Assembly: GCA_036172665.1 (NCBI GenBank)
Contig: CM069876.1
Span: 50,189,001 to 50,253,000 of the forward strand
Direction: 5' to 3'
Source: Prosopocoilus inquinatus
Taxonomy: Eukaryota > Arthropoda > Insecta > Coleoptera > Lucanidae
Length of the DNA: 64,000 nucleotides
A model generated the notes under the pieces. The model saw only the letters and a program-made list of their open reading frames with translations, did no database searches and was not told the DNA's origin. The position numbers were made by a program, and so were the translations under genes. Shown here in pieces: positions 23,930 to 35,441 of this stretch (within the stretch, counting starts at the first letter, position 1; every line of letters begins with the position of its first letter).

Positions 23930-25500
23930 CCCGCTTGGTAAAAGTTATTCAAGCGTTTACTTTCATTCAATAGGCGTTAGATAATGAAGACCCCAAGACA
24001 CAACCAAATAAAAACGGCAGCAGATTACGATCCTGATGTTTTCGATGGAAACAAGAGATGAACCGAAAGAATTCGTCGTTGGCGTCGTCGTAAAGTTGAA
24101 AATCCTCGGAGTCCGCCGTTTCTGATGCTACCGCATCAGACCTACAATAATAATAATAATAATAGGATTTTAAGATCTCCGGGTGTATCGTATTACTGAG
24201 GGGGGGAGACGAAAATGCGAAAGGCGAAATTATACTCGTCGTTCCCCGGGGGGCAGCAAAGTCTCCGCCGCCGGTAGGTACGAATCAATAAAATACATCT
24301 TTGACATAGTTTCCGGAACCGAAATTGCGCTGAATCTGTCTCTCTCTCTCTATCTCTCTCTCGCTTCTCTACACAGTGAATGTGACCGTAAAACATTTAT
24401 GACCGCACCTTTTGCTTTACCCTCGTTATTATTATTGTTAGGTCGGGGTTTATCTTTTATATTTCAAAATCACATCGAACTTGTAAACAATACGAATTAA
24501 TTAATTAATTAATCAATTAATTAATTATCGAGCGGATGTGATCCTTTAAGATTACCGTTCAGAAACGCTGACTTCCTATTCGCCCTTCGCTTTGAGCATT
24601 CTTCCGTCACTATTTTTCCGATTCGATTGATTGGGCCAGCTTAACCCGTACACGCTTACGCGGGGCACCATCACTGTTGACTGCAGACATCGTACGGGTA
24701 ACATTGTTTGTGTATACCGTTCAGCGAATGTATGCAGTTTGGAATTGGATTGGAATTTGGGCGACTCGTCGCATCGTGTCCTGGAAAGTGCGAATGGCAT
24801 TTTAATCATCGAGCGATCTGTTTAATTAAAATCGTTTTTTCTTGGACTTTTTCGCCGGTTTATTTATTTTATCGAACTTCTGGGCGTTAACAAGGGGCAA
24901 ACTAATTGGCGAGGTGAGATCCGTTTGCACGCCGATTCTGTGAAGCTACGTCGCTGTACTCCGCAGATACAGAGCGACATCTGTACGCCAAAATTTGATT
25001 CAGGGTGATGGGAAGCAGGCACCGCTGCAGACATCGTACGGGTAACATGATGTGCATACGCTTCCGTGAATTTGCGCTGAATTATTGAGAGCACGATTCA
25101 ATTTATGCAGTCTGACTCGTCGCGTCCTAGAAAGTGCGTGTAATAAAGTTAAAATAAAATAAAATCCTCCAGAAAATTTATTTATTACGATATCATCTGC
25201 GAACTTGTTGTGTACGCAAAGTACGACGCAAAATGAGTCGTACGTAAATAGTGATACAATCAAGATTTTGCCTTTTTGCAATAACGATTCATTCAGGAAA
25301 AAGTGTACTTGAAATTTATTCACAACGCGGTGCCAGAATGACTTCCTAACGGTTAAGTCGAGTTTTTTCCTTTTTTTTTGTTTGGAAATCGGCGAATAAG
25401 AGGCGGCGTTAAAAATTAAATCGTTCTGTTATTAAAAAAAAAAAAATTGAATTAGATGAAAAGAGGAACAAATTAAATGAATGTCATAAAGGTGTTTTTT
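23930..25500. other. Mostly single-copy sequence with microsatellites
   Basis: AAT run at 24147-24165, CT-rich run near 24336-24363, and an AATTAATTAATT run near 24495-24526. Short frames here overlap on both strands and are unrecognised. A diverged duplication (24665-24800 and 25018-25140) is listed separately. Confidence 0.5.
24665..25140 (+). repeat. Diverged direct duplication, ~120 bp
   Basis: CTGCAGACATCGTACGGGTA occurs at 24681 and 25023, followed in both by a T/GTGTRTA block, an A/TATGCAGT segment, GACTCGTCGC and GTCCTGGAAAGTGCG (or GTCCTAGAAAGTGCG). The order is conserved with insertions. Origin unknown. Confidence 0.55.
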
Positions 25501-26926
25501 TTTTTTTTTTTTAATTTCCAACGACTTGCGTCGCCTTCGCCCTCGCCCTCCCGATAATAAATCAAAATTAACTTGTCAGATTTGATTACTTACAAATTCG
25601 ACGCCCGCCGCCGCCGCGACGTCGCTTTTGATTGAACGAATGCTTCTGATTTTAATTTTATAAACGACGAGCACCGAAATTTTTTTTTATGTAAACGCCG
25701 TTGCCGCCGCCGTCACGAACAATGAGAGCGGAAAAGGGAAAGGCAGGGAAGGAGCGAGCTTTCCGATTCGATGATTTAATTTCTCCTTAATAAGGACGCC
25801 GAGCGCTCTACACGGAACAATTTTTTTCCGCCCCTTAATACAGAAGCCCTAAATTCTGGCTTTTAATTGGCTTAGCCGTATAATGGGAATAAGCAGGATG
25901 CAAGAACCTCGTATTCTGTACAGAAATGTTTTCTTTTGTTTTTTTTTATTATTAAATGGAACGCCCTTGATGCGGAACGCCGATCACCCACCCCTATCTC
26001 ACGACCGTCTCAAAACATTTTCATACTTGGCAATTTTTTGGTTAACGTTAAAGCAAAAATTAAACTACTTGGAAATTAAAACTTGAAATTAGGACAGCCC
26101 CAATTTTTTTTGGAGTTTTTTTTTTTTTTTAGAAATAACAAAGTTACGAGAAGGCTAAATATCTGCAGGGCCCCCGTCATCTTCTGGCCGCTGTTATCAA
26201 GTTTGCATAAATTTTAGAAAAAAAAAAGAAACTTCAAAGATAATCGTGCCTTCCTTTATTAGTCTTTAATCAAGCGCGCGGTGGCGGGCGGTGATGAAGG
26301 GCCAATTAAGGCGGCGGGCGACGCCCGCTCAAAACTTTGCTTTTTATTTCAAAATTTCTCTTTCTTCGTCTTATGTAAAGCAATTTGTTCACAAAAGAGT
26401 TGGTTTTGAGGGGGAGAGAGAGAGAGGGTGGGCTTCTAATCAAAACTCGACGATTTGAATGAAAATGAAAAGGGATTAACGGAACCCGTATTTCATTTAC
26501 AAAAAAAAAAAAAAAACGTTAGCAGTACACACCCCAACAAATCGGAGTTAACTTGAACGCGCGCTCAAAAATTAAAAAAGGCTGAACAACTTAACAAAAC
26601 GTTAATGAATCAATAAATCAGACGCTCAAAATGCAAGGGCCCGGCGCGGGCCTCGGAAGTTGCAATTTTGCCCCTAATTTCTGCACTCAATTAAGGATAA
26701 TTTTCGCATTAATAGCAAATGCTGCATCCAACATTCCCTACTTGCGCAGCAATCTGGAATCTGGAGGGAATAATGCTAAAGTAACGTAGCGCGGAGGGGG
26801 GGGGGGGGGTAGAAGAAGTGGATCTTCCTAGTTTTCCAAGAAAAGCCTCTCGACCTGATTACGCGTCGCTTTCCTCGTTCAATGATTGTTTATTTCTTTT
26901 TTTAAATTAAAAAAAAAAAAAATTCA
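25501..26926. other. Low-complexity, AT-rich non-coding sequence
   Basis: Many homopolymer T or A runs (25497-25513, 26111-26130, 26503-26516), a CCG-rich stretch near 25605-25625, a GA run near 26411-26428 and a poly-G near 26797-26810. A copy of the dispersed motif with inverted orientation (AACGGAACCCGTATTTCATT) lies at 26479-26498. No gene. Confidence 0.45.
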
Positions 26927-27242
26927 ATGCGTCATTTTTTGGAAAATCTAGTCGACTTCTTTTTTTCTGCATTGTCCGAAGTGAGGACGACGTTTCCAAA
27001 AAAAAAAATAAAAAAATCCTTCTTTCACGTTCGCTCGTGTTTTTCTTGCCTCCGTTCGCAACGAAAAAAAAAAAAAATCAGTTCGCGTGTACTAAGCCAC
27101 CCTCGCAGTTTCGACGAACGCGAAACGATCGGTGCGATTTGGCCGCCGGCGAAAAATGCAAAGAACAGGAGGACGGAAACAAAAGAAAATCGACAGGTCT
27201 CTGCGAATCGCCTACAAAAAAAAAAAAAAAAAAGGAAGAAAC
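26927..27242. other. Purine-rich stretch with unsupported frames
   Basis: Both strands have open frames of ~145 codons, but they are made of poly-lysine or poly-phenylalanine blocks arising from A runs at 26999-27018, 27065-27078 and 27217-27233. I see no domain and treat it as non-coding. Confidence 0.5.
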
Positions 27243-27498
27243 TTGCAATCTGTAATAAGAGGTCGGTTGTGACGGACGAAGAAAAAAAAACGCTTGGGAG
27301 AAGCTCCGTAACCGAAATACGGGCCCCGTTACTCGTTTTTCAATTTCGCTCGAATTGTTGAGTTTTAAAATTGCAATCTGTAATAAGAGGTCGGTTGTGA
27401 CGGACGAAGAAAAAAAAAACGCTTGGGAGAAGCTTCGTAACCGAAATACGGGGCCCGTTACTCGTTTTTCAATTTCGCTCGAATTGTTGAGTTTTGAC
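27243..27498 (+). repeat. 128 bp tandem duplication of the ACGGGCCCCGT family
   Basis: TTGCAATCTGTAATAAGAGG starts at 27243 and 27371. Both copies continue through GACGGACGAAG, CTTGGGAGAAGCT and CCGAAATACGGG(C/G)CCCGTTACTC to GAATTGTTGAGTTTT. The second copy continues into the left arm of the large inverted repeat. Confidence 0.8.
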
Positions 27499-28130
27499 TT
27501 ACGTTTAATCTTAAGCACCGGCATACTGACGAATCACAAAAAAACAGCAGATATATATATAGAATGCATTGCTCCCCGTAATGCAGGGAAAAAGAAGAAG
27601 CCAGCGGCGACCCGGAACTCTGCCCCGAGCCAGGACTGGGTGCTTGTCGTATAAGAAAACAATTGTCTTCTTATATTCCAGCAGCAACACGTGTGACGTC
27701 ACGGGCTGCTGCTGTTGGTATACGAGCGTACATCAACAGCAGCAGCCCGTGACGACGTCACACGTACTTAATCTTCGGTAGCGTAAGTAAACACAAAGCG
27801 CAATAATGAGGTCGCTCACTTGCAACATTTATTATTTAACACGAGAAGTCAATAGTTAAAATTCGAAAGCACTTTTTTCCGCCAAATTAAGCTGAGACGG
27901 CTATTCCCTTGTCCAACCGTTCATTCCAGCTTTCAATTAAAAAACTAATGATTATGCTAATGTCAGAAACTCGGCTAATTGTCTCATTTCATTTCTCGTT
28001 TCTCCCGTTAAGCAAAAGATAATGCCCGCCTTGTTTATGTTTTTCTTTTTTTGCTTCTCAGCTTTACCTACCCATCCCCCTTACAAACCCGCTGGCCGCG
28101 AAACTTGCGAAGTAAAGTTTTTTTTTTTTT
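27428..28130 (+). repeat. Left arm of large imperfect inverted repeat
   Basis: Three blocks match the reverse complement of 29268-29667 in order: 27428-27505 with 29567-29667, 27770-27880 with 29430-29550, and 27970-28130 with 29268-29425. Shared strings include GCAATAATGAGGTCGCTCAC, ATTTATTATTTAAC and GTTTCTCCCGTTAAGCAA. A ~270 bp interval (27506-27769) is present only in this arm and contains a separate hairpin. Confidence 0.75.
27690..27764. other. Hairpin with CRE-type palindrome in its stem
   Basis: CGTGTGACGTCACGGGCTGC (27690 onward, to 27716) pairs with 27734-27764, which reads GCAGCCCGTGACGACGTCACACG after CAACAGCA; the right arm has a 3-base insertion (ACG). The loop is ~17 bases. 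TGACGTCA is the consensus for CREB/ATF-type bZIP factors. Whether it acts as a regulatory site is unknown. Confidence 0.6.
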
Positions 28131-29267
28131 TTTTCGTTTCTGTTTTTGTTCGCCGCCGATGAAATTCGCTAATAAATTGAAAGCCGAAGAGTTATGTTTA
28201 GTGAGACTTCATGTATGACGCAACAGCAGCCAGCGGCAGATATGAAAAAACTTTTTTTTCCTTTCTTATCTCCCCCTCCCCTCCCCCGTCTCCCGTCTCC
28301 CGTTAACAATGAAATAAGAAGTCCGGCGGCAAAACGAATCATCAAAAAGTTTCGACTTCTTTTCTCTCGATGATGATATACGGAAAGTTTTCTTTTTCAT
28401 GAACCTCTTCGTCCGGGCGTTTGTCGTATAACAGTTTAGGACTGCGCGCGACATCGCGCGGGTGCGTCTTGCATTTGCAGTTTGCCCCGGGGGGCAATGA
28501 GATGGCGCTAATGACCGTCTTTCATTATTTTATCTTCACGTCCGAAAATTTCACATTTCAGTTGTTTTGTAAATCTGAAGCAAGCCCGATAGATTCCAAA
28601 CCCAAACCTGTAAAGTGAATTTATAAGGGGTGGACAACCTGAGGTTCCCGTTTTTTCTTTTCTTTTTTTTTTTTAATTTATCTTCCAATGAGCAAAAAAT
28701 CTTATTAATTAATTAAACGTGTCGGCGGTATGTTTTTGATAAATCTGTTTAATCGCCCCCGCCCCCGCCCCCGCCGCGTATGCACAAACGCAGTCTGCGG
28801 GTAGGTCGTTGCAAACATGACCTGCATGAATTTAATTAAATTTGAACAAGCGCGCCACCTCGTACACGCTCGCGCGATCTTCTTCACTGAAAATATTTAA
28901 TTTAGTGAAATATTCAAAGAGTACACACGAATTAAATGAAACTACCGTCGGTTTTATTTACGTTCGGTGCTTTCATGTGCAGCGTGTACAGTTTCCTGAG
29001 TTTCAGGAGGGGAAAACCCCATCACTTTTCTAAACTGATCGATCGAGAGTTACTCTGTGAGTAAAGAATCGGTTTTTCTCGAACCCCGAGATTTGAATGA
29101 TTTGTTGGACATTATCGACACCTGTACGCCTGCTCATCCCCCGCGGAGTTCAGTACAGGTGACTGACACGAACAGCTGGCACGAGGTAAACAAAAATTAA
29201 TTTATTTGCAAATTTAGCTTCTTACACGCATCTGAACTGCACTTACTCCAAGAAGATTAATTACGCG
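28131..29267. other. Spacer of the large inverted repeat
   Basis: Single-copy sequence with T runs at 28118-28134 and 28657-28675, a C-rich run (28268-28303) and three CCCCC blocks at 28756-28772. Positions 29118-29185 are an inverted relative of 40963-41043 (see that entry), and 29205-29267 recurs inverted at 31485-31540. No gene recognised. Confidence 0.5.
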
Positions 29268-29667
29268 AGGAGAAAAAAAAACTTTACTTCGCAAGTTTTC
29301 AAGTTTGTAAGGGGGAGGGGTAGGTAAAGCTGAGAAGACAAAAAAAAACATAAATAAGGCGGGCGTTATCTCTTGCTTAACGGGAGAAACGAGAAATAAA
29401 ATGAGACAATCAACCGAATTTCTGTCGACGGAAACAGTGCTTTCGAATTTTAACTATTGATTGCTCGCGTTAAATAATAAATGTTGCAAGTGAGCGACCT
29501 CATTATTGCGCTTAGTGTTTACTTACACGACCGAAGATCATCAAGGTTACGTGAGTACTCAAGCAATTAAACGTAAGTCAAAGTCGAAACTCAACAATTC
29601 GAACGAAATTGAAAAAAAAAGGCGAATAACGGGGCCCGTATTTCGGTTACGAAGCTTAAACAAAACC
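29268..29667 (-). repeat. Right arm of large imperfect inverted repeat
   Basis: Reverse-complement match to 27428-28130 in three colinear blocks, with ~1.14 kb between the arms. The outer end carries another copy of the ACGGGGCCCGTATTTCGGTT motif (29629-29648), matching the 128 bp duplication in the left arm. Confidence 0.75.
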
Positions 29668-30180
29668 CTCCCCTCCAAAAACGAATCCTCAATCAACTTA
29701 AATGAGACCACGTGTCGTCAGAAATGAAAGATGAAACAATTAACTCAATTTCTGGCGACGAAAGAAGAGCTCTTGAAGTTATTGGGAAAACTATTTGGGC
29801 GCCGATAAATTCGCCGCGCTTTCTGAAAGGTGTTACAGAAATAAACTTCCCTTCCTGTCAGACGACGTCTTGTCTTCCGCGCCTTCCCCTTTTTGCGTAT
29901 CGAATTTCCTCCCGCTAGACTAACACGTCCCGTTGCTTTCCTCTTTCTTTTCGCGAGACGAAAACAGAAAACAACATATTTGTTTACATAAGCGAGTTAC
30001 AGTGGCGCTCTTTCTTTCTATTATGAGAAACAGTTGCAAGCGCAGTATTACGTTCGGCTATTATAAAAGAAAATATTAATAAAAAAGAATAAGTTTTGTA
30101 AATATTGTGCCGTGCACGTACGCAAAAATTTGTCGATGTAATTAATGTGTTGCGGTTTGAAAGCCAAAGTCACCCTCTAC
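29668..30180. other. Single-copy non-coding sequence
   Basis: Contains a short relative of the inverted-repeat arm (29705-29765, sharing CAATTTCTGGCGACG with CGAATTTCTGTCGACGG in the arm). A 68-codon frame at 29712-29918 is unrecognised. Confidence 0.4.
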
Positions 30181-31290
30181 TGCAGACGCTTGCGAAAGAA
30201 TGCGCGTTCAATGCTAAAACCTAAACGCGAAAATCCGATAAGAAGGGGGACGGGCTGAGACAAGCTCGGAGAGCTTTCATCCACCAGGGCACCAAGTAAC
30301 AACCGACAAAATCTCGTTCAATGCAGGAACCACCTACGAGGACCTCCCAGTGGAAAACCCGATAAGAAGGGGGACGGGCTGAGACAAGCTCGGAGAGCTT
30401 TCATCCACCAGGGCACCAAGTAACAACCGACAAAATCTCGTTCAATGCAGGAACCACCTACGAGGACCTCCCGGTGGAAAACCCGATAAGAAGGGGGACG
30501 GGCTGAGATAAGCTCGGAGAGCTTTTATCCACCAGAGCACCAAGTAACAACCGACAAAATCTCGTTCGAACCTCCTACAGGGACCTCCCGGTGACAACAG
30601 ACTTATCATGGCCCTACGGGTTAGAAACAGTCTGGGGGTGGGGGCCGCAGCTCGCATACAAATACAAAACCACCACTCTACCCACGAAGACTGCGTGCTA
30701 CATGCACGCCGCCACAAATTAATAAAACCAAACTTGGCTTCGCCCACAACTAAGTTAGAGAAGGGGCTTGGACGAATCAAAACCAGCGTGACATCTGCAA
30801 AACCCAATGTACCCCGTGTATGACATGACGTAAGCAATAACCAACAGCGTCAAAGGTCAATTTATCTTTCCGTCGAAATAACGAAGGGACAAAAAATGTA
30901 AATCGCAGAAACCGTACAGCGTAAGCGACGAGTTTTATGATCGGTCTCGACGCTTTTTTTTTTTTAGAATGAACATTCGATTTAATTCCCACGAGAAGCT
31001 CGGGAAACGACGCGCGGCTGCAGACGCTTGCGAAAGATTGCGCGATCAATTCTAAAACCAGATGCTCCGAACCGATGAAAGTTTGACTTGAGGCCGTCAC
31101 AGTGAAAATCGCAGTACGATTTATTGCCGGGGAGTGCCAAGATATGTACAGAGGAAAAAAAAAAACAGTCTGCGAATTGCACCACAAAATCAGATCGAGA
31201 GGCGTGGGACGCTGTTCGTTTCATAAAGATTTACAATTATTCTGCGACGAAGTTTTGAATGAAAACTTGTTCATCTCAACGTGATAAAAG
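30181..31290 (+). mobile_element. Dispersed ~1 kb element, copy 1
   Basis: The block order is: GACGCTTGCGAAAGAATGCG; a module with GGGCTGAGACAAGCTCGGAG that is tripled here; a ~200 bp module (ACAAATACAAAACCACCACT to GACGTAAGCAATAACCAACA); ACATTCGATTTAATTCCCAC; GACGCTTGCGAAAGATTGCG; TTTATTGCCGGGGAGTGCC; TTGCACCACAAAATCAGATC; GCGTGGGACGC. The same order appears at 37.1-37.5 and 37.5-38.2 kb. A 131-codon minus-strand frame (30442-30837) and a 136-codon one (30777-31187) run through it but are not preserved in the other copies. Element class unknown. Confidence 0.6.
30237..30608 (+). repeat. 124 bp tandem triplication inside dispersed element copy 1
   Basis: GATAAGAAGGGGGACGGGCT starts at 30237, 30361 and 30485. 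The units are almost identical (CAGTGG versus CGGTGG; GAGACAAG versus GAGATAAG). The third lacks a short piece near GCAGGAACCACC. The single-copy equivalents are at 37150-37220 and 37525-37595. Confidence 0.9.
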
Positions 31291-33780
31291 TAGGCCGTTA
31301 GGCGTTCAGATACCGCACCCACGGCCCCCGGCGGTCAATTAGTGCGCACCACAGGAAATAAATGCGAAATTTGCATTTTTTTGAAAACAACCCACCGGTG
31401 GTCGTGATAGACTCTGAGTATGCGAATGCAGAAACGATCGGCGTCAATCGCCAATCAGTTAGATAGCTCTCAGCTCTGACATAACCGCACGTAATTAATC
31501 TTCTTGGAGTAAGTGCAGATCGGACGTGTGTAAGAAACTTCCGCTTGAAATTCTTGTATTATTATTATTTTTTTTTTAATTTACGATCCGCCACGAGCAT
31601 CCAATTTACTTCACTTCAGCGGCTTCAATCCGGAGTGCTTAATGGAATCTCGCGAAACCGAAACCCATAAAGTCGTCGTACCTAAGCAGAAGAATCTCCG
31701 ATGGGGGAACGCTCTAGCGCACAAAGCTGTCTCACGAGTTGAATCCAAATCGAGATCCGATCTGAGAGCATCGTTTCGCCACGTGCCCGATTCATTAATA
31801 GTTGCGGCAAATCGTGCTGTTGTTGGTTTGAACGGAGAAGGGGAAAAATTCTCCGGAATCATTCAAATTCATATCCGGCTCGAAGGACCAAAAATATTAA
31901 TGTTCTAAAAACTTTCACTGGAATATTAAAATGGCGCGGTCTTATCTTGTTTAGGCTGTAGCGTTTCCTGTCCAAGTCTCAGCTTCAACTTGAAATAAAA
32001 TAGTTTCAAGGCCGCGGGCCTAGTTTAAAACAAAACGGCCAGCTCTAGGAAGTGAGGCAAGAAGTGAAACGTCGAAGTCAAAATGAAGTGGGTGGATTGA
32101 ACGCGATGGGTTTTAAATCGTTGCCCTGCCGGACGTGATGGATTTCGAATCGTTCGCGTTGCCCGGGGGGGGGGGGCAGGCGAGGTTTTAACTGCATTTT
32201 CCACATGGCCGTCTGACATATCGATTGAATCGGTCCGGCATCTCCAGCAGGTAAATATTTGCTTTCGCCGACGACTGATTCGCGGTCGGAAGATTTCTGT
32301 TTTCGTTCCATCTGGACACGCAGACACTAGACTACAAAATTAAAAAAAATTAAATAAAAAGGAACGAGAATCTCTTTTAGGAATGCGGCATCGCGCTGAA
32401 ATAATATCACCGAAATGAAATTCATCATGCCGAAGATGTTTGTTTACTGTGCGGGTAGATAAGCTGAGCTAAGTGCTTTAGGTGACTGTTAAAAAAAAGT
32501 GTCGGTATAGAAAAAGCGCGCTACATTCCGTTGCACATGCCAGTCACTTAGGCACATTTTTAACAACCGTCTTCATCGACTTACTATCAGGTTTAACGTT
32601 AATATTAAAATGCAGCAGGGCGACGCAGTGACAACCATATTGGGAGAACCCTAACAAAGTTTTAAACCGTAACACTTTTCGTACACTGTTATTTTCAATC
32701 ACCCTGCAGTATTTAGGTGTGTTGTGGATTTCTCAAGCCCGATGAGTTATTCACCTCCTCCTCCCCCCCCCTCCTCCTCCGCGAGTCAAGAGTCGTCGAC
32801 ATCCTCCCCAGTGAATACAACTCAAACCCCCGCATGCCGGCGACGTCTTACCGCAAACAAGCTCGACAAAGCCACTCAGACGCTCCGTAACGAACACTGC
32901 GGGCCAACGAAATAATGAACTAACTTGGATTTGTTTGCGGCGGCATGAACCAACCCGGAAGCGCTTACACTTTCGCACGCACACGAGAAAATAATTTCGC
33001 TTTCCTTCCGCGCACTCAACAATCAAAAAACGAGAGAAGCCAAAACGAGATCGACTTTCTTCACTCCGATTTAATTTTCTCGCGCGTATTTGAAATTTAT
33101 TCGTAACACGGTACCAGAATTATTGTTATTATTACCGTAGAAACACACGAGCCCCCAGCCCCCTCCAAGAAAAAAAAAAAACGCGCTCAGTTATTATTAC
33201 GGCAGAGACAACTTCAGTAGTGCAAGGTAAGGCACAAGACGTAGCGGCAAAGCGTAGGCGGTAATCTCCCTCGATAATCCAGTTGCCCGGCAACCACCCG
33301 ACACAAGACTCCCCCCGCCCCCCACCCCACAGTTGCATTATTACACCCATTAGTGAGTTTCATAACTTGTTCATAACGTTAATTATAATTCCACCTGCGC
33401 CTCCGCCGAATTTCGCGCGTTTGTTCTAAACGGGGGTGGGGATAACGTTTTCTGACGCAACGGCCCCCCCTTCCTCCTCCTCGATGAGACGCCGCACCCG
33501 CGTTGTTGTTCCCTTCATCCCTTTGTTGGTGGTTTCGGGAAAAGCCGTGCCGAAATCGAATTAATTAGCTTTAAAAACTCTCCCGGGCCGGCAATAATTG
33601 TCTGGCCCTTTTCGTTTAAAGCCGGCGTTCGAGGTTTATCCGAAAAGGCCGACGGATTAGCCGACTTGTAAATTCGGCGACTTTTCGAAGCGATTTCGTC
33701 CCCGACCCCCGCCTTAGAAAACAACCTGTACTGCACTGTTGTATTGTAATTCACGAACGAAAGCTCCGCATCCTGAAAAT
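31291..33780. other. Single-copy non-coding sequence with unplaced open frames
   Basis: Two frames deserve a note but not a gene call. The first, 31642-31908 on the plus strand (88 codons, mixed composition, also open on the minus strand), has no domain I recognise. The second, 32724-32915 on the plus strand, starts with a proline/serine-rich run from CCT repeats and ends after a basic stretch. Positions 31485-31540 are an inverted copy of 29205-29267. Positions 33087-33120 resemble 25311-25341 (TTGAAATTTATTC with ACGGTACCAGAAT). Poly-C and poly-G tracts lie near 32163-32175 and 33311-33328. Confidence 0.4.
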
Positions 33781-33784
33781 GCTT

Positions 33785-34155
33785 GGTGGTGCGCACAAGC
33801 GCCGCTCGCCTCCGGGAATCACATATTATAACCCTAACTCCGAGGCAACAATCATGTGAGAGCTCCGTAATCTAAAAAATGCTCTGGTGCACACGAGTTC
33901 CGCACGCTTCCGGTAATCATAATGTAACCCAAACTCTCCATTTACTCTTGCTTAGGTATTAGCCTGATCAATCAATAATACAATGTAGTAATGATGAACA
34001 AATCGGTGGTGCTCTGTAATGCTCTGGTGCACACGAGCTCCGCACGCCTCCGGGAATCATAATGTAACCCAAACTCTCCATTTACTCTCGCTTAAGCCTT
34101 AGCCTAATCAATCAATAATACAATGTAGTAAAGATGAACAAATCGGGAGATGCTC
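33785..34155 (+). repeat. ~130 bp repeat, two and a half units
   Basis: ATGCTCTGGTGCACACGAG occurs at 33879 and 34019, each followed by TCCGCACGC, ATCATAATGTAACCCAAACT and AATCAATAATACAATGTAGT. A more diverged partial unit precedes them (33793-33860, CTCCGGGAATCACATATTAT). A GT run follows at 34157-34170. Confidence 0.7.
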
Positions 34156-34159
34156 TGTG

Positions 34160-35303
34160 TGTGTGTGTGTAAGTTTTTGGCTCTACAAGGCCAATTTACT
34201 CTTTGTTCTGCGTCTAAAAGATAACCGTAACATTTTCCTTTTGCTCTCAGAGCTGCACTCGCTCATCATCCAATTTATTAGGCGATTGAATGACACACAT
34301 CACGAATGCTTGTCACAATATTAGAAGGCAAATTTTGAACCTAATTTATTATTCACAAACAATTTTCATTTTTGACAGCAATCGCAATCGAATTTAAGAA
34401 GTGTATTGCCGGGTGTTTACTGTTACCGTAAAGGAAGTACGGGCCCCGTTATTCGCTTTTCATTTTCATTTAACCTGTGAGTTTCTCTGTAAACGAAATA
34501 CGGGTCCCCTTCATTATTCGCTTTATAGTTTCATCGAATCTGTTGAATTAGTTTTCGATTATTATTTGAAATACTTGCGTAACCTTGAAGGTGGTACTCT
34601 CGGATGATTTTCGCATAAGCGACGGGCGTGAACGGGTTGCCTACCCCGCGATTGTTTAATCTGACGTCGCGATTTACTAGAATGGGCGCGGCGCCAATCA
34701 AAAGAGATCGCCGGTGGTTTTAGTTGTTAACTTCGCAGACAATTTTTAATAAATGGATGTTATGAACGTGCCCACGAGAGACTTGGGGCGAAAAAAAAAA
34801 AGAAAGAAAACCGCCGTTCGGCCGGGCGCGGAAATTTACGACGCCATTATCAATTATTAAATTATCCGGGATATCATTTTCAATTAAAAAGTTTCCCGTA
34901 ACGGCGTCGTCGTAAAGCTTCAACTTAAGTTTCGTTATTATTATAAATTACGCGCGTAATTAACCGGGCTTGGAGGAGACTCTTAACTTATTTACGCCAC
35001 AAGACCATCGGTAAGTGATTTTGAAAGCTTATTAATAACAAAAAAAATTATTGCCGCCATTTTATTTAATTATTAATTATAATAATTATTAACTCATTAT
35101 TGATTTTGTCTAGTCTTGGTTTTATTTTTAATTTTCTACTGCTTTTTCTTCTTCGTCTTCTGGAATTTCCGATTGTAACAGAAAGGGGAGCGATGACTCG
35201 GCCAAGCAGTTATATTGTGAAGTAATTGCGTAACATCGGCGTGTGTCCTGGAAAGAACCTTGGACCTCAAAACATAGGTCAGGGTATGGTTGGAATCATA
35301 TTA
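34160..35303. other. AT-rich non-coding sequence with a dispersed motif
   Basis: Positions 34436-34560 contain two relatives of the ACGGGCCCCGT motif family (ACGGGCCCCGTTATTCGCTT and ACGGGTCCCCTTCATTATTC). An AT palindrome-rich stretch lies at 35053-35095. No gene. Confidence 0.45.
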
Positions 35304-35433
35304 CACAATCACTTCCATGTTTCTGCTCGCATGACTCATCCTCATCACACTCGTTTCACTTTCAGATACAGTCGGACTCTCGTGGCATTTTGACTTTTAA
35401 AATTGTAACATCCTGTTCTCTATTTAAATATCT
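35304..35433 (+). repeat. Left copy of a ~125 bp direct repeat flanking foldback locus 1
   Basis: Shares CCTCATCACACTCGTTTCAC, AGATACAGTCGGACTCTCGT and AACATCCTGTTCTCT with 36493-36612, with looser similarity at the left end. The two copies bracket the foldback locus. No such repeat flanks the second locus. Confidence 0.75.
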
Positions 35434-35441
35434 AAATATCT

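Noticed and set aside
26927..27524. Overlapping frames of 144 and 148 codons on opposite strands
   Set aside because: Composition is dominated by poly-A-derived lysine or poly-T-derived phenylalanine, and the second half is the 128 bp duplication.
30442..31187. Minus-strand frames of 131 and 136 codons as a possible transposon protein
   Set aside because: Frames are not maintained in the other two copies of the element and no motif is recognisable.
31642..31908. 88-codon plus-strand frame as a candidate exon
   Set aside because: Composition is ordinary, but the minus strand is equally open, no splice boundary is evident and the product is not recognised; left for homology search.
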